From the NCBI RefSeq assembly GCF_036417845.1, contig NC_089980.1:67640501-67704500 (forward strand): a DNA stretch of 64,000 nucleotides, in the 5' to 3' direction. Of this stretch, positions 24,101-38,600 are shown piece after piece. The position numbers and the translations under genes were made by a program. Every line of letters begins with the position of its first letter. Position 1 is the first letter of the stretch. The DNA is from Apteryx mantelli. Taxonomy: Eukaryota; Chordata; Aves; Apterygiformes; Apterygidae. The notes below the pieces were generated by a model. That model had not been told where the DNA came from and searched no databases. It saw nothing but the letters and a program-made list of their open reading frames with translations.

Positions 24101-25430
24101 CATTACAAAGCTATAGTCCAGATAACTCTTTCAGTGGTCCAGCTTCTCTGATATTCTGCTGCTAACAGTTTCCCATAATCATTGTCACTGTTGCTGACTT
24201 TCCCGCAGAACATGAAGACTGATATTTCATCCACATTTTGATACTATGCATGATATAATTATCCATATGAGTGTACATGTCTAGGCCATTTTTCAGCTTG
24301 ATTAAGGTCAGTGTTTAATTCTGTTTAACAGTGATCATCTCAATAGATGCATTCATTAAACTAAAAATACTTAATTTTCTCATTTTATAGTTTGCAGTAA
24401 TTCCATTTTGTTGCATGTCCATGTGCTCTTACAGCATGAAACTGAGTTCTGTCATAGAATTCTTTAATATGTATATTCTTATCATGTGCACTTTTATTTG
24501 TGTTCCCACTAAATTAAATAATCCTGACATTTCTTATCAGGTTGTATCCTGTTCACAAACATCTGAAAATCAGGTCTTTTTCATTTAGGTGTGTAAATCA
24601 GTATTTGGATATGTCATTTTAAGCATCAGCTTTGAAAGCCATCAGTCTTTCATTATCAGTGTACCTTTCTTCAGCATATTTTAAATCTATTTAATGCAAA
24701 AATTTAGATTCAACATTAAAATTATGCTGGATCCAAATCTTAAGATTAGAATATTTCTAAACTTTTGTGATTCCTAATATTCATGGTGAAAAGTAGAGGT
24801 AGCTGATTCTGTTTCTTAATAATGGGCAAAACAAAGCCTCATAGAACCCTTCAGAGAAAAGACGCTTCACATTCACAGCAGAATTTTGCAGTTTGTGAAT
24901 ATCTGTTATTGGCAATATATTTAAGACGAATATTTAAAATCAGGTCCTACAGAATTTTTTCCATAAACAAAAATCGTATATGTTACTGATTCTTGTACAT
25001 TCTCTATTAATTCTGGGTGCATATAATTAAGTATCTTGGCTATTTTATTTTGTAAGAGTGTTATTATTACTATTTATTATATTTAGCAGCAGTATCTACA
25101 AATTCCAACTGGGAATTAACACTCCATTGTATTAAACCTGTTCAAACAATTAGCTCAAAGCCTGTTTATGTTTCAGGGTACTCATAATTTAGAATGGGGT
25201 GTGGAAAGGAAAAGAATTGGCAGAGGAAATTTGAAGTACACTCATTAAAAATATTAACACCAATAGTTATATGGTCAGGCCTAGCTAGTTCCTCATACTT
25301 GCTAAGGAACAACAGGGAATAATTAACAACCCTCATACCCTAAATTAATATACTAATTAAATGGTGTTTATTAAAAGCCTGATTATGCATTTCTTCCTTA
25401 TCAAAAATTCCCAGTGAAAGCATGTACGTC
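18131..25430. other. Intergenic DNA upstream of MYCT1
   Basis: About 7.3 kb of AT-rich sequence without recognisable exons. Only short random-looking open frames occur. One probable old antisense CR1 scrap is listed separately at about 21480-21600. Confidence 0.5.
21480..21600 (-). mobile_element. Possible ancient CR1 3' scrap
   Basis: The stretch gggacttcttgggtcactga followed by ctccagttctctgcc has the word order of the antisense-visible CR1 3' UTR (gggacctc, ggtcatctagtccaaccc, ctgcc) at heavy divergence. Weak evidence, and the boundaries are guesses. Confidence 0.3.
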
Positions 25431-25439
25431 TGAATGTTT

Positions 25440-25815
25440 AAGGAAGATCTTTACCATAGAAATTCATTAAAGGAAAGAAAAAGGAATTTTCATCTCTCTG
25501 TCTCTGAACACTTTGAGATTCAAAAAGTTTCAGAGAAGGAGGAGATTTGGTATTGTTCTAAGTCAATTCACTCTGGCTAAGGAAATGACGAGAAGGAAAC
25601 TATTTCTCCATCTCAGGAACCATGTGGTGTTCCAAGATAAGGCAAACGCTAATTTGAGTCCACAAGCAGGAAATGTGATACGTCCATTTCCTTTCAGGCA
25701 AACAAAACAGTCCCCCGGCAGCACAAAAGCATTGCTTCTACGGCTAAATCTCAAACATTCAGAAACCCATTGCTCCACTGTGGACATATCATTTTCTATT
25801 TTTCATTTGGATGTT
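25440..25815 (+). promoter_or_regulatory. MYCT1: MYCT1 5' region and 5' UTR
   Basis: Sequence immediately before the MYCT1 start codon. There is no CpG island and no clear TATA box. It holds several GGAA/TTCC cores (for example near 25579, 25615, 25667 and 25688) and a FOX-like gcaaacaaaa at about 25698. MYCT1 is known as an endothelial gene in mammals and ETS and FOX sites are typical of endothelial promoters, but such short words occur by chance, so regulation is inference. The MYCT1 frame stays open upstream to an ATG at 25513. Confidence 0.4.
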
Positions 25816-25867
25816 ATGGATAAAAACAGTACTTACTCTCCAATCACATGGCCACCAAAGTTTTGGG
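25816..25867 (+). CDS. MYCT1: MYCT1 exon 1 (coding part)
   Basis: First coding exon of MYCT1 (Myc target 1), a small single-pass membrane protein. It encodes 17 residues, MDKNSTYSPITWPPKFW, plus the first base of a Glu codon. The mammalian short isoform begins the same way: Met, an N-glycosylation sequon (here NST, residues 4-6), a Pro/Trp-rich stretch and a final FW before the membrane segment. The splice donor is G then GTAAGA (GT at 25868-25869), a phase-1 junction that fits the acceptor of exon 2 exactly (G + AG = Glu). I chose this ATG because the similarity starts here. The frame is open further upstream, and human MYCT1 also has a longer upstream-initiated form. The exon is too short for ordinary gene finding and is supported by sequence, phase and gene order together. 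Confidence 0.88.
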
Positions 25868-28800
25868 GTAAGAATTTTGTTTCTTTTTCTAAAGAATGCC
25901 ATTAATGTGAACACTGAGATTAGCTGCTAATTGCCTTAAAAATTACGTCTGAAAAATTTCAAGACTTATATTGTAAACAAAAAGTAATGAAAAGATTACT
26001 TCAGTATTTCTTGAAGTTGAAAAGGTTGTTTTCCAAATGTTTCTCTGGCAAAGTTTTATCATGATTTTTAGCTAATCAAAATAGCAGGAACCCTGAGGAC
26101 AGAATTGATTGTTTGACAAAGTCAGTTACTGAAGTCAGTGAAAAGGTGTCTATTGACTTCAGTATGTTTCAGATCATGTACATAATCTCAGTCATTTAAT
26201 GGATGTACTTACATGGCAGACATTATTTGTTTCATCTTCTGATGAAAAAGAGATAGTAAAAAATAAAGGTGCTGGGTGCTGCAACCTTTGGAATAAACTT
26301 GTATTCTTTCAGAATGCAAAATGATTAGTAATTTGTTGTGGTGTCTCACAATCAGCTTTTCCTTACTTTTTCCTCAAAGTGCATTTTGATCATCACCCAT
26401 TAAGGCCATTTTTCTTCACCTAAACCTGGGAGTGGTTCATTAACCAAAATGTAGAGAGCGTGGGGTGGAAGTATATATAACACTGAAATTCATTGGAAGT
26501 AATTAGATTCAATGACTTGATCCTAAAAGATTCTGTGGAACAGCTGTGGAGACCCTTTCTCTCCAAAAGGTTCTATCACTTGATATATTTAGCATTATAT
26601 GTGTATCATATGCTCTGTTTTTGGCTATTTTGTTATTGTCATTGAGGAATGACCCCTTCAAGAATCTGTGTACTATCTAAAGCTAAAAAATAATATGCAC
26701 TAGCAAAATAGGACTTTTTGTTGCATAGAAGTGCTCTGGGAAAAGAGTTGAAAATAACTATACAAGAAGACTTAAAGAAGTTCCTTCATTTCCTTAGTAT
26801 AAGCAGCAAGAGTCTGTCGAAAGCGAGCCACATGTTTCCTGCATTGACACATATATTTTCCTACTGGGAAACCATGAGCAACTCGCTTCACTTCTGTATC
26901 TTGGGCTAGAAAGTGGGATAATGATACTGGACATCTTTGAGTAATACTTAGAGATTAACTGAGGAAAAAATACTGTTATTAGTGTTTCAGGGTATGTGCT
27001 CTTATTGTCTAGAGGCTGTCTGGTGGACTCTGAAGCAGAAATTACTATCATTTTTGTAGGGTGAAACTACATATAATTCTAAACTGGCTCTTTCAGAACA
27101 AAAATGAAAAAGTGCTTTCATAAATGTACTTTAAGAATCCTTATGTAAAAGGCACTGCCTCTTGTTAATGCAGATTTGATTTTTTTCTGAGATAAATAAT
27201 TCTTTCACTGTCATGGAAAAATTCAGAAGAATGGCAAGATTATGTGCAGCTCTAGGAATTCATTAACCGCACTGCTCAGGCGGCGGGCAAGGTGTGCTCC
27301 ATCTTCATGAAGAGTCAAAAAAAGTACCCAAGATATACTTAAGAAGTGGTCATTTTATTTCCATAGCATATTGCATGCAACTGGCTCCATTGGTGTGGTT
27401 GTTACCTTGTTATTCCATCTAAGGTACTTCTCTGGGTGTGCCAAGACCTTGCCTTTTGAAATCAATAGCTGTATTTGACAGCACAGGGCAGAATATGTGT
27501 GAGCTGTCATATTGCTGAAAGGGCCAATGTTACCTCCTACCAGCACTGCCTGCCTGACTTGCCGGGGAATGATACTGTACACAGCCATGACCACCTCCCA
27601 TTTGCTTGCACTCTAACAGTAGATCAACCTCACAGCTCAGGTTTTTGTGAAGAGCTTGCTTGGTCCTGGGAAGCAGAGATGCCTCTGGTTTTTCTTATTT
27701 TTCTGATAGATTTTAGAAGAGCTAATAGCATTTCTTCTTCCTTCCCTCCAGATGTATCATATATGGTAGACTAGGGAGGGGGCATCACATAGTCCATCAT
27801 ACAGTCAGTATCAGAAGACACTGCTATTTTTTTTTCAATCTGCATAAAATCACTGTGAAATATCAGAAGATGAAATATCAGTTATAGCAGCAGAAAAGTA
27901 TTTTTTGATGTCCCTGGAAATACATGAACTGAAGTAGAAATAAAGCTACATGATAATAGATGTCAATAAAATGTAGTTCTTTATTAAATGAGAATGCAAT
28001 ATTTGAAACTGATTTTTTAGGAAACCAATTTTTCAGGATACAGTTTACAGTCTGTTTCACTGTTTTTCTAAGCCAGCCACTATGTAGCATTGTGAGTTTG
28101 AATACCTTACAAAGATCCAGATCCTTTTCTACGTGTGTGTGGCTTCTCAGTGGCTCCAAGGACACAGCCAATGTATACATTTCAGCATGCGTGTAAAGGT
28201 TTGCTGATCAGGCACTGACTTTGTGAGAAAAAAATAAATGCTGTAAAAATTGTTAGAATAACTATTCATAATTATATTTAATCTCATAATTTTATAAACT
28301 ATCTATTGCCTAAGAGCTGTTTCTCTCCTCTGGAAAATATGCAGGCATCCTGTTTTCTAAAACTGACCAGTTTCCAATGGTAACTTAACACAATAGGATC
28401 TTAAAAGTGATTCTAAGAATTTTAAAACAATGAACAAACTAAACTGCCTTATTATTTATGTGTGAGCCTACATAATTCTTTTTACAACTACTCCAGGCCA
28501 GAGTATGATATTAGAAGTTCACATGAATAAAGCTGTGTAGATAAAAACAACATATACACACAACTCGATTTATGTCATGCTGTGTGAATTGCCTAAGTGG
28601 TTCAAATTCTCTCTCTGTTCATGCCAAGACCTTAACAAAGCAAATAAATTAGCATACTGTTTTGCAGGCTCAGTGTAGAGTCACAGACAAGGCCTGGAGA
28701 ATTAATAACTCTCATTCTTAGTTGCAGATCTTGCAAGACAATGAGCTGATGCTGTACCTTGTCCTAATTCTTCTTTTGAATTCAGGTTTCACTGTTGTCA

Positions 28801-30259
28801 TTCTGCAGTCTTTCTAAAATGTTACATTCTGCAGCAAAACTGAAACAGTAGAAGCAAAACAGTAGTTTCATTAGTCTAACATCAGTTCTGGGGTAAAAAA
28901 TAAAAAGGGAATGTTAACCTCCTCTTCTAGCTTAAATTTGTGAGTTTCATGATAGAGCTCCTGCCTCTGTCAGCAAATATCCTCTGTGTAATGTGTAATG
29001 AACAGCAAAGAAGACATCCCTGAGCTTACCCCAGAGGTTGTTGTGGTCCCTGGAAATCTGGTTCTTGTTTTGGTAATAATAACAGTTCCCTATGAAAGAC
29101 GTATTAGGAGATTCTTTTCAGATGCACATGCCTTATTCAGACAAGCTAGCTGAACTAATGTGAGGACCCAGGAGCTCATCTATTTTACGTGCCGGCTTTT
29201 CTAAAGAGGCATAATCTCTGCTAACCCCTGTTTTGCAATGGGAATTCATAAGATGGTCCTTTGGCAGAGGCAGGAGGAGTAGCATCAAAAGTCCATCTCT
29301 GCTAGACTTCAGCACTCCTGGTGTCACATAGGCCTATAGACAGAGAGTCTGCATTAGTTTTTTTATTGGTGGTTTCAAGGGGAGTTTTTGTCTGGTTAGG
29401 AGTTTAGTGAGAAATTCAGGGTTTGGTACCCATCCATCAACTACTGATCTCATTTTTTACTGTTTTAATATAGTCTTTTTTTGAGTTCATTTTGATTTGT
29501 AAATTAGCAGTGGAAACAAAGATGTTTCCATTTTAACCAGGAGTGCATTTCTTGTAATTCCTAAAAGCATTTTCGGTCACACACAATTAAATACAATAAA
29601 TGGCTTTGAGACAATCCTATTCCTGTAGTGTAGATGGTAATATACTTTCAAATCAGGAAATTTAATTTAAATAGTACATGAGATCAATATGACAACAGCA
29701 GAGAGAACAAGTGTAAGCAGATATTAATCAACACAAACTTGGATCCCTACACCGTCCTTCAGTCTAGTTTTACTCAAGTACCTATTTAAAAAATGTAACA
29801 GAACAATTTAATAGCTTAAAAACATTGAGTAGCATTTTTTTTTCTTGAGTCAGAATCCAGGGTGTTACTTGCCCAATGTATGGAAACAATGCCATGTATC
29901 AGCTGGCTTCCAGCATTTTAAGATGGATAATTGTCTGGCATTGGTGATTTGAGTACTATCACTTAACTTTTATAAGCCACAAATATCTCAAGGTTTATAA
30001 ATAAAATGCCAAATTTCACCTTGTCTTTCTCTTAACCCTGGTCCTTTCCATTGTTAAAGGTGTATGTTTGCTTGAAAGAAGTCAATTTTCTGCTGGAAAA
30101 GATGGGCTTTAGGTATGAGCATATTCTAATGCCAGATGCTGTGTTGTGGGGTCATGTTACCTGTCTAGCAATCATGGTGGTTAAGGACTTCACATCATTC
30201 TCTTACTTTATGAACTGAAATACTACTTGTGAAGGGCAGCACTGACATGAGTTGTGATA

Positions 30260-30650
30260 GAGCTCTCTAATACAGGAAAGCCCAACCTCGGCAGCTATGG
30301 GATTCGATCCCTATTCTGGGATCCTTTCCCAGGTTGTAGTGGTGCCAGAGTAGAAGCAGCAGCGGCAAATCTAGTCCAGTTCTCTGCAAATGCGAAAAGA
30401 AGCATTCGGCTAGTTGTGTGGTGACCAGATTAAGCCTATTGGCTTCCACTCTACTATGCCAGTGCATTTCCCGTGCACCCTCTGGGTGGTGCCCTTGCTC
30501 CCTTTCCTCCAGTCCACACATGTTCATACTATATCCTTTATACCCCTCCAGTCTATCCTTAGCAGCGCTAAATAAAGACTCCAGAGCTGCCTCCACTGCC
30601 CTGCTAGACCTGTGGACATACAAAAGCTAGACCCTGAGGCCGCACGTGGA
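30260..30650 (+). other. GC-richer intronic block with AATAAA, unclassified
   Basis: A block of higher GC than its surroundings, with an AATAAAGACTCC segment at about 30572 and several CC-rich runs. It could be an eroded LTR or another repeat, but I found no convincing termini, TATA box or target duplication and do not assign it. Confidence 0.2.
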
Positions 30651-33600
30651 GCACTTTATAGCAGATATGGTAGCTTCAACCAGATCATTCTTTTCCCTAG
30701 TTTGTTGTTTGGAAGTGACCCCTGGTATAAACTGGAGAACCCCAGAAGGGCCTTTATTGTGGTAGACTGGGGATTGCTAATAAAGCAGCAGACTTCAGTA
30801 AAATGAGGATACAATTACTTTGCAGGCAGATAGGAGGGAGTGAAGGTATGACATAAGAGCTCTTACAGATGCTTTACATCACTGCACATTCTTTTTCTAG
30901 TAGAGACAACCTTCAGGGTTAGGGTGTTTTTGCACTGCTGAAGTGGAACCAAGAAGGTACTACAAAATCAGGACCTTGGAATTCTGGTGCAGTATCACCC
31001 TCAAGGCTGTATTTCCTGAATTGCTATTTTTCTTCTCCCCTCCCCTTCCATTTCCTTTTCTCTTCTTTTCACAATTCCACCCTAGAATGCAATGGTATTT
31101 TAATTAGTGGACAGCAGCCAAAACAGAGGAAGGCGATTGGAGACAGGCTCTTAACTGCATCAGGTGGAAACTTTTCTTGTAGTTGTTTTCTTTTTTGTCA
31201 CTTCTCTATGTTTAGGAAAATCCCAGTGATCATTACAGTGCAAATACTTGGAAGCTTATCACACATCATAAGGAGCTCATGGCATAAGGAATAAATGTCA
31301 TCACAGGAGATATAATATCTTTCTATAGTCTTTGGACTAGATAGCTGACACCTGCATAAGTGATAGGATGTGAAGAAGTGAGATTCTTTCCTTTGAAAGC
31401 ACTCTTCTGGAGTCAGACAACTGCAGACATTATAGGTTCCTGTTGTTGGAAGCAGCCCCAGCAGGAGAACAGAGAGAGGAAGAGACAAAATGCTTTTTTG
31501 CAGCCAAATGATGCAGTCATGCTCTAGTTTTGTCAGTGCTTATCCAAAGTAGTAGGACATTGTCCTTTTCAGGAGACAGAAACTAAATATGGGGATAGAG
31601 ACTCTTAGTGTGCAAATATGAATATTGTCATGACCCAGAAAAATAACCACACTGTATTTCTAATGACTAAGTGAGCTGTTCTTCTTTCATGGTACAACAG
31701 GGGACACAAGAATGAAAATTATATTCCAGTGATAAATGACTTTGTCAATTCTGAATTTCTTTAACCTCCTTGCCTTTTTGCATTTAGTTAAGACAATAGG
31801 TAAAAATAGATAAAATTACCCCAAAAGAAACAAATTAGAAATGAGCCAAATTCATCAATAGAGGGTGAGTAAGAGGGAATGGAGCAGAATGGTCCCAATA
31901 TATGTTTTCAGAGGAAGGGAAGATCCATATTGGCTTAGTGAAGTCAAACATATCTGAAAGAATATATCTGAGTTCTTTGATCAGGAATTTGTACTAAAAC
32001 TTCCCTCATGTTACAGGCTGTAATATATGAAAGACAGTCTTCACACTGCCTCTGCAGTATCTGCCCCATCTGGCAGACACTGGCTATGTCCACACAGACA
32101 TCTTTCCTGCTCCAGCTTCCCAGAGATTGTTATCACACGCTGCCTTAACAAGTCTTTTGTTTGCTTAAAACTTGAGTTTCAGAGCCTGGCTTTTGGCTCA
32201 TCAGGAATACTGAGCCATCACTCAGGGCTTGCATCTCAGGGTTTCAGCTCATGATGTGCTAGAGTCGAGGGCTCAAATCCTGAGCAGACTTCTGTCCCCA
32301 TCATAATGGAGTTAATACGAGAGTAAGTCATATGTGAACCAACCTTCTGTCCAGCTCTCCCACCTATCCTTCCCAAACAGATAAATGGCTCAGACTTTCA
32401 GATTTGTTATTACAGATTTTCCAGAGCCCTGCTGGTCGCTTATTACTTGCCTAACTTTCCATCTATTGACTAAATGGAAAGTTTTCTACTTGTCTCCTTA
32501 TTCAAGCCAGAGCCTTAGAAAAGCAAAAGTTGTTCACCTCCAAAGCTGTCTTTTTATAGACATATCCTGAAGACTTCTAATAAAAACCAGCAGATTGCCA
32601 TTCATTTCATAGACAAGAATGTCTACTGAGGGTAGCAAGAATGCTTGTTTTGAAGAATGTGTAATTCAAATGCCCCCTTTGATAGGTTCTAGTATCTGTC
32701 AGTGGCCTGTGAACTTCAGTAACTCAGTATAAAAGTAGTCTAACACATCTAATAATAAATGGGAAGGAAGGATGCATTTCCTTTAATTTAGTAAGAAAGC
32801 TCTCAGAATTCATTGCATGAAGTGTCTAGGAAACCTGATGGAAAGTTATAGGCTTGGAGATCAGCTGGGCTAATTGGAACATTATTTCTCTTAAATATGT
32901 AAGAAATAGTTGTCTGTACTAGAAAATTCCCAGTTGTGTGAATAGTATCATGCATACCATAAGGTATAGTGCAGAAAGAAATAGATTATGCTTATATCCT
33001 TTTTTGACAGGCTGGTATGGACAGACCATGTGTTTTGGGCTGCAGGTTTCCACAGTTCTATGAAATAACACAAGCATATCTGGTGGTTTCTAGTGGCTGT
33101 GTAAAAGTAATGGTGACATATTGCCTCTTCCCTTTTCTCCTCCAAGAAACCTGCCAACACCAGACAAGATATTTATCAATTTCAAAATGCATTCAGACTT
33201 CAAAACAGACTAAAATACACTGATTCTTCCCAAATTCACTGAGAAACTAGAACTGTTTTATTTTCCCATAATCAGCTTGAACTTGGAGCAAAATGCCTGC
33301 CCCAGAAGACATTTGTGGAAATAAGCATACTTTTGAGCAGATTTTTACTAGGGGTTTTGGAAGACAAGACAGTTTCTCCATGCTTCAGGTCCCTATTTGA
33401 AAAAAATGGAGAAAACTACCCTGCACTGCTTCACAGAAATATTGTGAAGATAAAGACCATGAGGTAAGATGGGACATGGAATCAGACAGACAAGCAGATT
33501 CTGTTTTTGCAAATGCTTCCTTGTAAATATGTTGATTTTTTCAAGTACCTTTATCTGAAGAGCAGAAGTACAACACAGATATAAAAGACGACACATTTAA

Positions 33601-35597
33601 AGAATGCTGTGAAAGATGACAAGCCTTCTGAGGCAATGTTAAGTACCTTATTAAATGTTTCCTTCCTTATCACTAATCTTAAATTCAGTGCACCTTGAAG
33701 CTCTTCCTCCAGCTCCTCACTGAAAGGTTATATGATACCACAAATATAATAGGGATATCATACAGTGTACTTAACTGAGATCTCACTTGAATGAGTAACA
33801 TTTTTCTACCCTGTTAAGCTCTGCACAGGGTAGAAGGATCTTGTACTGTCTACCAGGTCAAGGTCATCAGAGGATCTTCCTGTTTCCAGTCACCTTGACC
33901 ACAGCATGGGCTGCACTTGGGAAATATAAAGCAGCAGCAGAGCAGCTTGGGATAGTGATTCAAGCAGGACAATCTCCGAGATGCTGCTTTCGTAGGAATA
34001 GTGCTAATACTAAGAGAAATGGAAACAAGGGCACGGGTTTAACTGAAAGAAGATGGAAGATAACATGTGATGATGAAGTGCTAGCCATGACAGCATCTGT
34101 GTGTGAACATCATCACTTCAGTGGCAGCGCAACAGCAGTGAATGTCATTGCTCTCTAACATGCAGCAGTGTTTTATTTTCTGGCTGACTTTTGGAGGTAC
34201 TACTCTGTATCAGCTACTAGACTATTATGGTTTTATATAAACTTTATATAAAACTTCAGCAAGTAAATCATTTACTCTCTTCTCAAGGGTCAGACTGATC
34301 ACACCTGTTCCAATTTGAATATGATTATGTTTATTTTACTACCAGCTAAGTAAAAGATTTGGCAAATATGTGAAGCCTATCACTTCCATTATTCAGTCAA
34401 AAAGGATTATATCAATAATGAGTCCTTGCATTCAGGAAGCTAACATATAAATCAATTCCAAGATCTAATGTAAAGGCCTGTCAGAGAGATAAAAGTATAT
34501 ATTAATGAGGGCCCTAATTTTTTCCTTGCGCGTCTTCTGGCAAGCCCAAAGAAAGTATTGCTGTAGCTGGATGAAAGAAACAAACTACGTCATGAGGAGA
34601 AAAGACCAATCCTATTCTTACATGCTGTCTATTCAGAGCATGATTTTTTCCTTGTGTATAAATTATTCTTTTAATGTGGGTCTGTCATCCTCAGGCTGTG
34701 TTGTGTTGCTTCCTAATTACTGCTTCTTCCCTGCTCTTTTTTGTTCATACAGCCATTGATTTATCAAATGCTTAACCATCCTTAGCAGGAAGGACACAGA
34801 TCTAAGGTAGTAGAAGGGAGAGGCGAAGTTTCTTCAGAGTATTATTTAAATATTAATAAAAAGCACAGTGTATAGCATTTTGGCAGCTACACCTACTATA
34901 TCGATTGAGTACATGGTGCTGCTTGTTGCCACGTGAGCTAGCTGCCAAACGAGTCATGCCTTATTTAGCCGCTGAATCCAGGAATCTCATCTTTAGGAAA
35001 TGAAGTGTATTTCTTCTTCTAAACAGCACATCAGTGAGTGTGTTGGCATGTGAATGTGTGGGCAGCAGCAGAGACATAAGAAAAAGAACTTGGTGCTGTG
35101 CTCTCCCCTTATACAAACTCCATGTAGATGCATGCTCCTCTGCTAGAGTCTAACAGGATTCAGATTCACATGAGATTGTCTCAGCACATTGTGGGTCCGA
35201 TGATTCTTTCAGTTCTTCTCATTACAAAACCTCTTGGAGGAAAATACTCTGTATTTATGCATAATTTCCCATTTTGCCATTGCAGCTCCCTTAACAGGGG
35301 GTCAAAAATCTTTGTGAGTCAAATTAATGGCTGTCAGAGGTGCTGTCTCCATTGTACAGAAGATTGATCTGATGCATGGGCATGGCATGGGACGTCCACA
35401 CTCATCAAAGAAGAACACAAAATAAAACCAAGACTCATGGCTGACCCATTTGTCTTTGTAAGATTAGCTTCATTTCATAACCCTATCCTTTAGGCTAGAG
35501 GTAAAAAAATGGCCCATCAAGAACAATTAGCACTGACTAGTTCATTTTTCCCTGTTTTCCGAAGTAAAAGCTTCACTTCCTATAAGACCTTAATAAA

Positions 35598-35668
35598 AGG
35601 TACTTATTATTGAAAACTATTTATTATACTACTTATTATTGAAAACTATATTATTGATTTTGAAAACT
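35598..35668 (+). repeat. Short AT-rich tandem repeat
   Basis: The word tacttattattgaaaacta occurs twice about 31 bases apart (near 35599 and 35630), followed by a third partial copy ending ttgaaaacta. Confidence 0.8.
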
Positions 35669-38600
35669 ACAGTGTAGCGGTTAGGTTTGCACCAAGCACT
35701 CCTTATTCTTCTAATAAATCTTCAGAAACAAAGAAAATGCAAAAGCAAATTCTTAGGCTGCAGTAGAGTTGGTTCCAAAACCATAAATAAATCCCCTTCT
35801 GCTTGAAGAGATGGATTATCTTTGATTTTATTGTATTAAAAAACAGGACAATTGTAACTTAAGATTCAACCATTAAATAACATCAACCAAAACTACATCA
35901 ACAACACAAATATATACAGCTTTATTATGAAATAATGTCTAAGAAATTTTTAGGAAAATAGTTGGAAGGAAAAAGAACAGTCTGTTCAATAAGATGCAAA
36001 AACTTCTTAGGGCTCTGGTACATGCCTGCTGAGGCAAAGAGCCAGAGCAGTTTCTACTGCTCAACAGAGGTTTCTGCCTTGCTTCTCTGCCAGAAATTGT
36101 GGCCTTTGTGATACAGTTTGCAGAAGAAAATAAATGCTTTGTCTCAGACGCCTGAATTCACAGTCCAGCATCTTAACACACACTTATGGAATATTTGACT
36201 ATTTAACTGATATCTCTTACTTTTAAACCCCTTGCTTTAAAAATTATTTTCTATTGATGCCATCTTTGTTATCCAAAGTAATGGAAGAATGAGCCCACCG
36301 AGTAGATACATGGTCTCTATGGAACGTCAGTAGGTTATACAGCTAGAGTATTAAACGAAGAAAAAGCCTGTTGATGATTCCTTTGATTGAGAAATGCAGG
36401 AATCCCTGGGCAAGCAAGGACCTGGACCAGCCCACCTGCCTGGCAGAGCCCTGTGCAAACACAACCTCCCAGGTGCTGCTGGCTTGTGTGGGATAAGCAC
36501 CAACATCACTGCACACTGAGTCCCCAGCCTGGATCATCTGCCCAGGCTCGTGAAGAGTTGACTGAAAATCCAGATTAGTAATACTCCCACTTTGAAATCA
36601 TACCAGTGTGTTTCAGCTGGTGGTTTCACAGATTGTTGCAGGTCCTGATTAATTAGCCCACACCAAAATAGATATTCCCATTCGATATAAGGGAAATCTC
36701 TGAAACTGATTGATTTATCCATGGTCACATGGGAAACACTGGGAGAAAGAAAGATCAGATTTCTGAACTGCAAGTAAGTAACTGAAGAATACAATACTAC
36801 CAGATGTGAATATACTTCTGTATTCTCAAAATGACATACTCACTGTAACACTTGTTCCCTGAGGAAGAACAAATGAAGCAAGGGATTTTTTGCATTACTG
36901 GATGTAGCTAAGATATTACTGCAGTGAAAGAAGTAGAAAAATCTGCTTTAAATAGAGATCCCCTTTTCTGCTACTTGAATACTAGTTTATTGGTTAGTGA
37001 AGACAATATTTAACAAAGTTCACTGATGGCTCCTTTTCCTCCTGTTTTCAATTTTGTACAACTTTCTTCATTTTCACCTAAAAAGGGTCCTAGTTTTAGC
37101 AATCTCAAAAAACAATGAGACTATAAATAGAATAACAAATACTATTTTCATTGAAGACTATTTTTGAACTGGCAATACACAAGTTGGAGCTGTCAACAGA
37201 ATACTCTGTGGCACTATCTCAAGGTAGCACATTTTGGAGTGAAAAGAGACTGTTTTTGAGAAGCCTTACCATTTGGGGCCCTACGTGATTTCTTTCAGCA
37301 TGGGCCAACACACTATGATGGACAGTATCTGTTTCACTTGTTTGTTCTACATTAATATACAATTATTATTTTTTTAAGGTGAGTAAAAGGGATGGATCTG
37401 TGATGGGGAGGTTGCTTCTCTCCTGGGATGCAGCTGAGCAGGGTGTGGGGGGAGAGGGAGAGAGATTGTGCAGCCAAAAGCAAAGAGCAGACACAAAGTC
37501 CTGCCTCTGAGGGGACAAAGAGACACTTATAACTGAATGTGCAAAGGTTGCAGCACTTCTGAAAAGCACGGCATTGAAAGCCACTGTTTGAGGGATGCGC
37601 TGGGCAGGGGCAAATGTATTTATAACCTTGATTTTATTTCTGTTATGTCTTACCTAGTCACTCTAAGTTTTCTATTTTATAAAATATTCTACTTTATATT
37701 GTAATAAAACCTGGGTTTTCAGTGTAAAAGCTTTTTGGACTTTTGTGGGTACTCACAGTAAGGACAAACTCCACCTGAAAGCTCTAGCTGTGTCAGGCTC
37801 CTCTCAGACTACAGACAGCAGAGTCGCTGTGGTAGGACTGGGGATGAATTAAAAGTACAGCTTAGCTACAGTCTTCCCACTAACCTGAAAGCCTAGTGTC
37901 TTGCTTTAACCCTGTATGTCTTCTGTTTTTCTGAACGCAGCATACTAACTTTGGTATTTCCTGCTATAGGAATCTCCCTTAATTCTTGAGATTCTACTCT
38001 AATCACTCATGCTCTTTTCATACTGGAACTGATTTTATTCTCAGGCTCTGTAGAACAGTCTTATCAGTTTAGTAATAACTATAAGATTATGGCGTATTGC
38101 CCTGTGGCAAATTCTGATTTACTATTTGATTTAAGTTTGTGCAGAGGACATGCAGCTCAGGCCTATGCTCTGGTTTTGTAAGGTTGATAAGAATGCTTTG
38201 AGAGAGGATTGCTTGCTGCACATGTGAAAAAGATCAAAATTATATTACTGTTTTTATAATGCATTGGGAATCATAATGAAACCATACAGTGACAAAGTTC
38301 CTATCTCTTCACAAAGGAGTCTTTGCTTTGTTTTATATAGTCATGCCAAAGGCATGAAATTAAACATTCTGACATCTCATCTCAGATGTTTCCTTCTGAT
38401 TATTATAATTACTGTTTATTTATCATTCCAGTAAAAATCAACTGCCAGTAATATCAAGGGAACATTACCAACCCTGAGATGGTTTATAAAATATTGAGAC
38501 GGCATGTTCCACTTTGGCTTGTTATCACGAGGAATGACGGTACTAGTAAACATAAAGCAAATTTACTCCAAAGAACAGAGATCATTCTGGACTTTACTGT

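Noticed and set aside
30290-30320. T-arm-like gattcgatccc
   Set aside because: Stem pairing does not hold and no CCA, D-arm or anticodon arm is placed correctly; also not convincing as a primer-binding site.
30260-30650. Solo LTR in the MYCT1 intron
   Set aside because: It has an AATAAA in a GC-richer block, but I could not find a TATA box, TG/CA ends or a target duplication, so it is recorded only as an unclassified block.
32385-32570. Alternative MYCT1 first exon (starts MAQTF, ends near a Trp)
   Set aside because: It has no sequon and no GT donor in the right phase; the exon at 25816-25867 fits in motif, phase and donor.
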